Shown here: piece after piece, positions 57,361 through 64,000 of the stretch
How the letters are laid out: the number at the start of each line of letters is the position of its first letter
Numbering within the stretch: position 1 is the stretch's first letter
Assembly: GCA_002110485.1 (NCBI GenBank)
Contig: MOWL01000001.1
Location: 1,550,001 to 1,614,000 of the forward strand
Reading direction: 5' to 3'
DNA: 64,000 bases
DNA from: Emergomyces orientalis
Lineage: Eukaryota > Ascomycota > Eurotiomycetes > Onygenales > Ajellomycetaceae
Position numbers and translations under genes: made by a program
Notes under the pieces: model-generated
The model's database searches: none
What the model was told of the DNA's origin: nothing
Seen by the model: only the letters and a program-made list of their open reading frames with translations

Positions 57361-60327
57361 ATGGATGGGCAGGCGGTAGCTACAACTGATATGATTTCTC
57401 TCAACATTTTGTCTTTTCTGCTTTTGTTGAGCATTCTTTTCAATAGTGTTCATTTGTGGAAGCCTCTGATTGGCCGATATGGCCGATATCGACAGTGGAT
57501 AATGAAGGATGCGAGCGAACGCCCCACTGATAAGCTCAATTTGAATACCCATATCCCTATTCAACAAATGAAAGAAGAGAGAAATGTTGAGAAAAGTGAT
57601 AAGAAAAAAGATCTTCAGCAAAAAGATCTAAAGTGAATGTTGAAATTCCTTCTCTTTCTTGAGGATTTGAGATTTGAATATAAAAAGGATATTGATATTG
57701 ATAGTATTGTTGAACTCTTTCTCTTATGTGAACAGAAGTCTTTTGTGCGTTTCTTTCTTTCTCAATATATGTCTTCCAAGCATTCTCGGTCGGATTCTAT
57801 TGCCCATTGTCAAACTCAGTCAGGAAAGGTCTCTGCAGCGCCCCCGAAAATAGAAGTTAGCAAAGAGAAGACAGAAGCTAGCAAAGAAAAGATGACTACA
57901 CCCACTACTACCTCGTCCGGTCAGCCGACTCCCAATAGTGGACTGCCATATCAACGTCTTGTCATGCCGATGCCGATTCCTGGAGCACCTGGAGCCCCAT
58001 TCTTTGATGGGAGAAACATTACTGCTTTTGTTGATCAATATGAGGCAATGTGCACCTTGCATTTCGTTGCAGGAATCGATGCTCTGGCGGTATTACGGAA
58101 CTATTGTACCATGGAACTGCAGGGCCATATTGATCAGCTTGTCTTGGATCATAAGACATGGGAAATGGTTAAAAAGCAGTTGCTTGCCGATTTCTGGCGC
58201 GAAGATGCTCATCAACAGATGTATAATCAATCTTATCTCCATGCATTGTGCAACAAAACCCATTCTACCAGCCAGGAGATTCTCATCTACTGCCGTCAAT
58301 TCCGCGCAGTTGTGATGCCTCTCATTTGCAAGAATGAATTGCAACAATCTCTTGCTTGTATCTGGTTTCTTCAAGGACTTTCAGAAGGTATTCGTGAAAA
58401 AGCTTTCCGCACTGCTGGATTTGATAAGATTAGTCAATCTGGATGGGAACTGCTGAAGATCTGCGATGCTGTGTCTCAAATGCAGAAGACAAAGGAAGAG
58501 ATTGCACGAGTTCTGGCATCTGATGTTTTCCCCAACTCTATTTCATCGATGCAGCCGTCTGCTCAGCCCGTGTTTAATCCGCCCACATTGAATGTGCCTG
58601 TGCCGACCGCTTCGGCGATGCCTGCTCCGGATGCAAAAACACAGAATCCGAGTGATAACATTCTTGAGAACCTTGTCAACCGAATGGACGTGTTATCTCT
58701 GGCGATCGCTGGCATTCAAAACCAGGGAAACATGCAGCAAAATGTGACTGCTCCAAAGGTTCTTCTTACTCAAGGACGTGATCCTGCATTGGATTTGCCA
58801 AATGTGTCTTACTATGGAACTCAACGTGGACCTGGAGGCCCGTCTCAATCTCGATCCGGAAGCTTTGTTCAATACGATCGACCGCCGATGTCATGCTGGG
58901 GTTGCGGAGATTCAAACCATATGCTTCCAAATTGCTTAGCAATCGGCCGGCTCATCGATCAGGGCAAGATTCATCGGAATATGATTGGAGAATACTATGA
59001 GGGTAATGTGATGAGAAAAGGCCCGAAGATTGCTGTCAACCAACTTGAGCCCCATATTGTTACAATTGAACGACTTTTGAAGCAAATGACTGCACCGCTG
59101 ACTGTCCCAACCGCGGATAAACTTCGGAATGATGGTAGTATCCGGGTATTTCCTGACGGATCCCCGATGCCATCGGTGAATGCCGTAAGCATATGTGATA
59201 TTGGATTTGATAGTGGCCCTGAGGAAGATGATATGACCGATAGTGAGATGGAGGAGATTGTTAGTGTAATGACTGCTTCCACTTCTACTGAGAAGGATAA
59301 GGCCCCTTCTATGAATAAAAATCAAGCAACACTTTCCAGATGAATTGAGAAGGAGAAGAGACTGCCAACAACACATTCTCAGCGCAATGGCAGGTATTCA
59401 GATGAGAAATCAGTTTCTTTTGCTCAAGATGTGATCTCTGCTTCACAGGAAGATGATGAGGATGATAATTCTCAACCTCTCCATGATGAACAGCTTCAGG
59501 GCGGAAGTCCAAAGCTCGGAGACGGTGGAATTGTCCCAGATTCAGAAATGGCAGATGCTCCGCAGATTCAGAAGAAAACTGTTCTCTGCAGGCCTCGGAA
59601 ACTCAAAGGGCCAAAGCTTTCTGCAGAAATGAAGAATAAAGACAATATGGTGATCACAACGCGGCGAATATTCGAGAAGATCATGCACCAAGAAATCAGC
59701 GGAATTCAGATTAAAGATCTCATGGCATGCTCCACCCAACTCCAGCACATGTTCTTTCAAAATCTTCCCATCGAAGTTCAACAGCATATGATTCGGGATG
59801 ATGCAGCCACCGTTGCCCTGGTTCAACCTGGCACTTCTGTTGCTGAGTATAATCCTCGTTGGAATCTCGTTTCGGTTGGACACATCAAGTTCACTGTCGG
59901 AATTGGAAAGGGGGAAACTGAGGCGATATTTGATGAAGGTGTGGAAATTAACTGTCTTGTTGAAAGAACTGCGTTAGATCTCAGTCTCATCATTCAAAGG
60001 GATGCTGTCAAACCTATTCTTGGAGCTGGGGGTCAGCAGAGTGGTGTCATTGGAATCTGCAAGGATGTTCCTGTTTGCCTTGAATCTGTTATGGTGCCTC
60101 AGACATTCTTCATCATGGAATGTGGTTCTCATGGTTGCATTCTCGGCCGACCATATGAAAACGCGACGCGTTTGGCAAGAACTACAGATAACAAAGGCGG
60201 CGTTCTTGTTCATGTTTTTGATCCGAAGGATGAGAAGAATCAGGTGTCTTTTCTTGGTTATTCTCCCGGCGACCATGGAGATCGAAAGTTAGATGATCTT
60301 TGTGGCAAAGTGCAGACTTTAAACTAG
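57361..60327 (+). pseudogene. gag-protease region of inner element
   Basis: One reading frame runs from the ATG at 57361 to 60327, interrupted by TGA at 57634 and 59341. The gag part has a capsid-like segment with FFDGRNITAFVDQYEAM near 58000 and a CCHC zinc knuckle CWGCGDSNHMLPNC at about 58893-58934, which binds RNA. The frame after 59431 is a retropepsin-like domain with EAIFDEGVEINCLV, where the usual catalytic D-S/T-G reads D-E-G, and the late motif CILGRPYE. The middle of the gag (57637-59343, 568 codons) and the protease part (298 codons) are each fully open. The D-E-G change and the stops suggest the copy is inactive. The frame ends at TAG 60325-60327, and pol continues in another frame. 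Confidence 0.8.
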
Positions 60328-62216
60328 ATATGCTGAGTCTGATTGATCTTTGCGATGTTGAATGTGGTGGGCAAAGAAATGATATCAGATTCAGCAATCG
60401 CGATGTGGATAGCGGGGCAAATATTCTGCCGTGTTTTGAAAGCGGTGTGGGTGCGTCAGCCAATCAGAGAACGCCGCCCCAAAACGCCCGAGAACCTCAC
60501 AGGTTTTTCTCCACCATTCTACATCAACAATTTTATCTGTCTACACATTCATCTTTTCCTTTCTCTAATTATTCAATATCCGAATCACGCCGTGTTCGTG
60601 GTGTGCAGCTTCATGATTTGTCTTTATATGCTTCTTCACGATCTTCTCCTCGATCGCGCGGTCCAGTCGTTGCGACATTATACAAGTGAAAAGCCGATAA
60701 GATTCAACCTCTCGATGTGCCAACTACAGGTGGCGGGATTCCCGGCGGAACAGATAAGTGGAGAGAAATTCGCCAACAATGGTTCAAAGACAATGTGATT
60801 CCGGAGCAGGATCCGCCTTCGCCCTACGATCATTTCATTACACCCCGTTTCTCCGATTGCCCGCGAGGTTCGTGACTCACAGAGGAAAGGATCAAGAATC
60901 TGCGGATCGGATTGATGCTCACCCCACAGGAACGCGAACTTTTGATTGAGATTCTGCTTAGAAGAGAAAAAGCCCTTGCGTGGAGTTTTAAGAATTGTGG
61001 AATGCTTGCAAAAGAAGTCTCTTCATCTGTCAAGATTCGCGTTGCTCCGCATAAAGCATGGCAAGCGGCAGGATTTCCTATTCCTTGAAAGCTCGTCCCT
61101 ACAATCATCAATATGCTTCGCGAACGCGTTGATTCTGGAGTTTATGAACATTGCCATGGTCCGTATCGAAATAAGTGGTTCCTTGTCAAGAAGAAAGAAG
61201 CTGGGAAATATCACATTGTCAACGCGTGCATGGACATGAACGCTGTCACTATTCGCGATGCGTATATTCCATCTAGTGCGGACGCGTTTGCTGAGGATTT
61301 CGCGGGAATGAAGATAATGAGCATGATGGATTTCTTTTCTGGATATGATCAAGTTCCTTTACACGAAGACAGCTGAGATATGACAGCTTTCCTTACCCCA
61401 ATCGGGTTGCTTTGTCAGACAGCACTGCCACAAGGCGCGACAAATTCTATTGCACAGTTCTGCTGAATCATGGCATGCATTCTTCAATCGAACATACCGC
61501 ATCAAGCAGACAATTTTATGGATGATATTGGTGTGAAAGGCCCGCGGACGCGTTACAATGATGAAGAAGTGATGCCAGGTATTTGGAAATTTGTTCTGGA
61601 GCATCTGCAAAACTTAGATTCCACCCTCATCAGCATAGAACTCGCGGACACGTGTATCCAGGTTGGAAAGTCAGAATTCGCCTGCTCCGGTATGGTTCTA
61701 GTCGGATATGTTGTGGATGCTGACGGCAGGCGCCCCGAAGCTGCGAAAATCGTCAAAATCGTTGAGTGGCCGGATCCGACAGATGTCATGGGTGCCTGAG
61801 CTTTCTTAGGCGTTTGCATTTACTATAGAATATGGATTCCGAATTTCGCTATCATTTCTATACCTATCTATATTCTATTCAAGAAGAACATTCCTTTTAC
61901 CTGGGGTCTTGAACAAGTGAATGCAATGGCAATTTTGAAGAATGCCCTGACAACTGCCCCTGCACTTTGCTGCATTGATTATTCTGAAGATGCCGGTGAT
62001 ATCGTGATGGCCACGGATGCCTGTCTTGAAGAATGGGGTGGAACGCTCAGCCAACGGGATAAATTGAATGGAAAGCTACACCCTTGCCGATATGAGAGCG
62101 GAATCTGGAGCCCCGCCGAAGCAAAATATGATGCAGGAAAGCGAGAATGCGCCCGCCGAATAGCCGCAGCCATCAGCCAATCATGTTTTCCCGGCCCCGG
62201 GCCGTCAAAAGATTGA
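60328..62216 (+). pseudogene. Reverse transcriptase and partial RNase H of inner element
   Basis: The frame has recognisable Ty3/Gypsy pol segments: the approach ERIKNLRIGLMLTPQERELL, then INMLRERVDSGVYEHC, YRNKWFLVKKKEAGKYHIV, the first catalytic segment SMMDFFSGYDQVPL, TALPQGATNSIAQF, the second catalytic box NFMDDIGVKG, and RNase H start IVMATDACLEEWGGTL. It is broken by TGA at 60687, 60873, 61086, 61374, 61464 and 61797, and by no TAA or TAG before 62214. After AEAKYDAGKREC (about 62140) similarity stops and a terminal TGA follows at 62214. Integrase is absent. The frame is shifted relative to the protease frame, as in programmed frameshifting or a small indel. Confidence 0.82.
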
Positions 62217-62473
62217 CCAATCACGATCGCGCTGTTGCCAATTTGCCGCATCTTGCCACTGTCACCGTGTTGATCACATTCTGCTTACTTGTTTCTCTGT
62301 TTTCTCTTGTTCTTGCTTGTCTTTCTTTTCTCTGCTGTTCACTTTTTCTTTCTCTTTTCTATATTCTTTTATTGATTGTCTTTCATTTTCTTGATTCTTG
62401 ATTGATTCTTTCCTGCAATTCCTTGTTTTCATTCATTCGGATCGCATTCTTACTTGCCGGGTCGGCAAGCTAT

Positions 62474-62485
62474 AGGGGGGGGAGA
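62474..62485 (+). other. Polypurine tract of inner element
   Basis: AGGGGGGGGAGA lies just before the right LTR and fits the plus-strand primer of an LTR retrotransposon. Confidence 0.75.
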
Positions 62486-62487
62486 TG

Positions 62488-62835
62488 TGTGGTGGGGAAT
62501 CTCGGCGTGGTATTACTTTTCGCCGAGACCGCCTCATATATTTGTTTGGCATGGCTGCCTCATATTCCCATTATCCTTTGACACACGTGTGGATTCGGCG
62601 AAGATTGATTGTACGCAGAGCAGTGAGATTGCTCCTTTTTGATTGTGTGATTTGATATGTGATTGATTGCTTGTTCTTCTTCTATATTTGAATCTCCTAC
62701 GTGTTCTTTTGTATTGCTATTTGGATAGCTCGTTGAATAGAATATTGTATACACGGCGAACTTACCAACCTCCTTACGATCCCGCTGCTCCTGCCCACGT
62801 GCCGCCAAAAGCGCACAACCCCTTATTCCACTTCA
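62488..62835 (+). repeat. Right 348-bp LTR of inner element
   Basis: Direct repeat of 56986-57333, ending CCACTTCA, followed by GTAG. Confidence 0.92.
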
Positions 62836-62839
62836 GTAG
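62836..62839. repeat. Right target-site duplication GTAG of inner element
   Basis: Matches the four bases before the left LTR (56982-56985). Confidence 0.75.
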
Positions 62840-63649
62840 GCATATCTTGCTCATATTCATGCTCAATTTCATATTCATCTGCAGATGTATTCATCACCCC
62901 TGCAGCTCTTGTCCTTGAAGGCATCATTTTACCCTCTCTTCAATCAATTTTTTTCTGTGATTGAGATTCTCTTGATCTCTCATCAGAACTCTGTTTTCTT
63001 CACAATCAAAGCTCTCTTGATTTCTTGTCAGAATTCAGCAGTTAATATAGAAGATGCCACTTCTTTCTCTGTGATCAAGACTTTCAAAACAGTCATCTTA
63101 CATCAGATTTCTAGTGTTTTCCCATGATCAAAGCTTTCAAACAGTTGCTTTACATCAGGTTCCAGTAGTTGATATAGAAGATGCCACTTCTTTCTCTGCA
63201 ATCAAAGCTTTTCTTGCCTCTCATCAGAATCCAGCAGTTGTGTAATGCACTTACTACCATGGTACATATCACTCACCTTATTTTCTCATCTTTATACTTA
63301 GTACCATGGTATCTCATTTCTCTGTATATATATATATCTCTTTATTACCCACTTCATTTCTATTCCTCTCTTCCTTTTCTCAGCGATTAGCTATTATTTA
63401 TACTATATCTATATATATATGCTATTTATATCACTCTTCACACTATCTTCTCTCATCCTCACAAGTTGATATAGAAGATGCCACTTCTTTCTCCATAATC
63501 AAAGCTTTTAAAACAGTCACTTTTCGTCAGAATCCTTCTGCGGTTCAGTGATGCAGTCTGTGAGATGTTTTATATCTCAGATAAATGAAAAAGTAGTGCT
63601 TTGCAGAAGATTCATATTTAAAAAAAAACAAGCAATCCGGGTCATAACC
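62840..63649. repeat. Right internal part of outer element with degenerate subrepeats
   Basis: Three copies of a roughly 50-bp unit, GTTGATATAGAAGATGCCAC followed by TTCTTTCTCTGTGATCAAAG, occur at 63041-63096, 63168-63212 and 63465-63520. Shorter pieces with ATCAAAGCT and CATCAGAATCCAGCAG lie between. The palindrome TACCATGGTA occurs twice (about 63256 and 63301). No protein is encoded. Confidence 0.75.
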
Positions 63650-63747
63650 TGTTGGACATCTGAGTGGTTGTATTGGCAGCTATCTACTGGGGACTGTATG
63701 CTGTGTGCGGGGCGCTAGTCCGTACTAGGAAGCCCACGGCTCCCACA
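63650..63747. repeat. Right 98-bp LTR of outer element
   Basis: Direct repeat of 56330-56427 with about five substitutions, ending GGCTCCCACA and followed by TAAAG. Confidence 0.85.
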
Positions 63748-63752
63748 TAAAG
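63748..63752. repeat. Right target-site duplication TAAAG of outer element
   Basis: Exact match to 56325-56329. Confidence 0.85.
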
Positions 63753-63950
63753 TTACATAAGTTAGCCTCGGCTCGCGGTTGATGTGCTACCCCAGGTTTT
63801 GATTGCCAGCCGACTCTCTTCGGGATGGAGCTCCGAACTTGTTGTCTGCATTATATAGGAAGGCATTTACCTGGAGCTGGCTGATCATATGGATTGATAA
63901 ATACAAGACTCTCCAACGCCGGTGTCGTTTCCTTTTTCTCTCCTTAAAAA

Positions 63951-64000
63951 ATGGCTGGTGTTGTCCGGCAACCTATCGATGTGCCCTCCCTGGAGCGGTA
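63951..64000 (+). CDS. Start of a phosphotransferase (APH/ACAD10-11-like) gene, cut by window end
   Basis: Only 16 codons are visible (MAGVVRQPIDVPSLER). The start of fungal phosphotransferase proteins related to the kinase part of ACAD10/11 is similar as I recall it, but the piece is too short for certainty. The ATG follows a CT-rich and A-rich leader (CTTTTTCTCTCCTTAAAAA) typical of fungal 5' ends. The promoter is about 200 bases, because the nested transposon ends at 63752. Confidence 0.5.
   Translation, partial: MAGVVRQPIDVPSLER

Larger units (their letters stand above)
56986..62835 (+). mobile_element. Inner Ty3/Gypsy-type LTR retrotransposon, integrase deleted
   Basis: The 5850-bp element has 348-bp LTRs starting TGTGGTGGGG and ending CCACTTCA, a 4-bp target duplication, a candidate primer-binding site just inside the left LTR and a polypurine tract before the right one. 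Its internal part encodes gag with a zinc knuckle, a retropepsin-like protease and a reverse transcriptase with the start of RNase H. The coding match stops at about 62140, and no RNase H end, integrase or chromodomain follows. The LTRs read as identical where I compared them, so the insertion is recent. It is therefore a deletion derivative that probably moved with proteins from an intact relative, although the pol frame also has stop codons. Confidence 0.88.
56330..63747. mobile_element. Outer short-LTR element, interrupted by an inner LTR element
   Basis: The unit is bounded by two 98-bp direct repeats that start TGTTGG and end CCCACA, and flanked by TAAAG on both sides. Without the inner insertion (56986-62835 plus one GTAG) it would be about 1564 bp, with an internal part of about 1.37 kb. 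That internal part has no protein-coding capacity I can recognise, so it resembles a TRIM-type non-autonomous LTR element. The two terminal repeats differ at about five positions, mostly transitions, so it is older than the inner element. No convincing primer-binding site or polypurine tract was found beside the repeats, so its class rests on the terminal repeats and target duplication alone. Confidence 0.8.

Noticed and set aside
63041..63520. Spaced repeats that might suggest a CRISPR-like array
   Set aside because: The spacing is irregular, the units are degenerate and the host is a eukaryote; they are subrepeats of the outer transposon.

Overview
The window looks like a filamentous ascomycete chromosome, most likely Eurotiomycetes and probably Onygenales (dimorphic-fungus relatives). 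The evidence is short introns of about 50-90 bp with GTAAGT/GTATGT donors, one-gene transcription units on both strands, and conserved fungal proteins (Bub2, Afi1, a 6-phosphogluconolactonase, a SET protein). No tRNA, rRNA, CRISPR array or bacterial-type operon was seen. The species assignment is inference from protein families; gene models were spliced by eye and checked for reading phase.

Left part (1-19 kb) is gene-poor. It holds a two-RRM RNA-binding protein (1524-3196, minus), a DUF1772 membrane protein (8376-9132, minus) and a tiny CxxC protein (14207-14452, minus), separated by 4.6-5.2 kb of AT-rich, microsatellite-bearing DNA without a convincing gene.

Middle part (19-47 kb) is gene-dense: 6-phosphogluconolactonase, an uncharacterised low-complexity/coiled protein, a DCAF6-like WD40 protein, a SET protein, the mitotic-exit GAP Bub2, an EF-hand (myosin regulatory light chain-like) protein, the polarity/DENN-type protein Afi1, a 13-exon dynamin-like GTPase with an FG-rich N-terminus, and a secreted Ser/Thr-rich DUF7729 protein. 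Bub2, the light chain-like protein and Afi1 are all expected to act in cytokinesis or polarity, but nothing in the sequence shows co-regulation.

Right part (50-64 kb) has nucleotide and cofactor genes: GAR transformylase (minus) and pyridoxal kinase (plus, with an 11-nt microexon) are divergent, followed by dUTPase (minus). Between dUTPase and the start of a phosphotransferase-like gene (63951, plus) lies a nested pair of LTR elements. The outer one (56330-63747) has 98-bp terminal direct repeats and a perfect 5-bp target duplication TAAAG, with no coding capacity. The inner one (56986-62835) is a Ty3/Gypsy-type element with 348-bp LTRs, a 4-bp target duplication GTAG, gag, protease and reverse transcriptase, but no integrase. 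Its pol frame is interrupted only by TGA codons, as expected from C-to-T changes at CGA. This nested insertion, sitting in a divergent promoter, is the most striking structure of the window.
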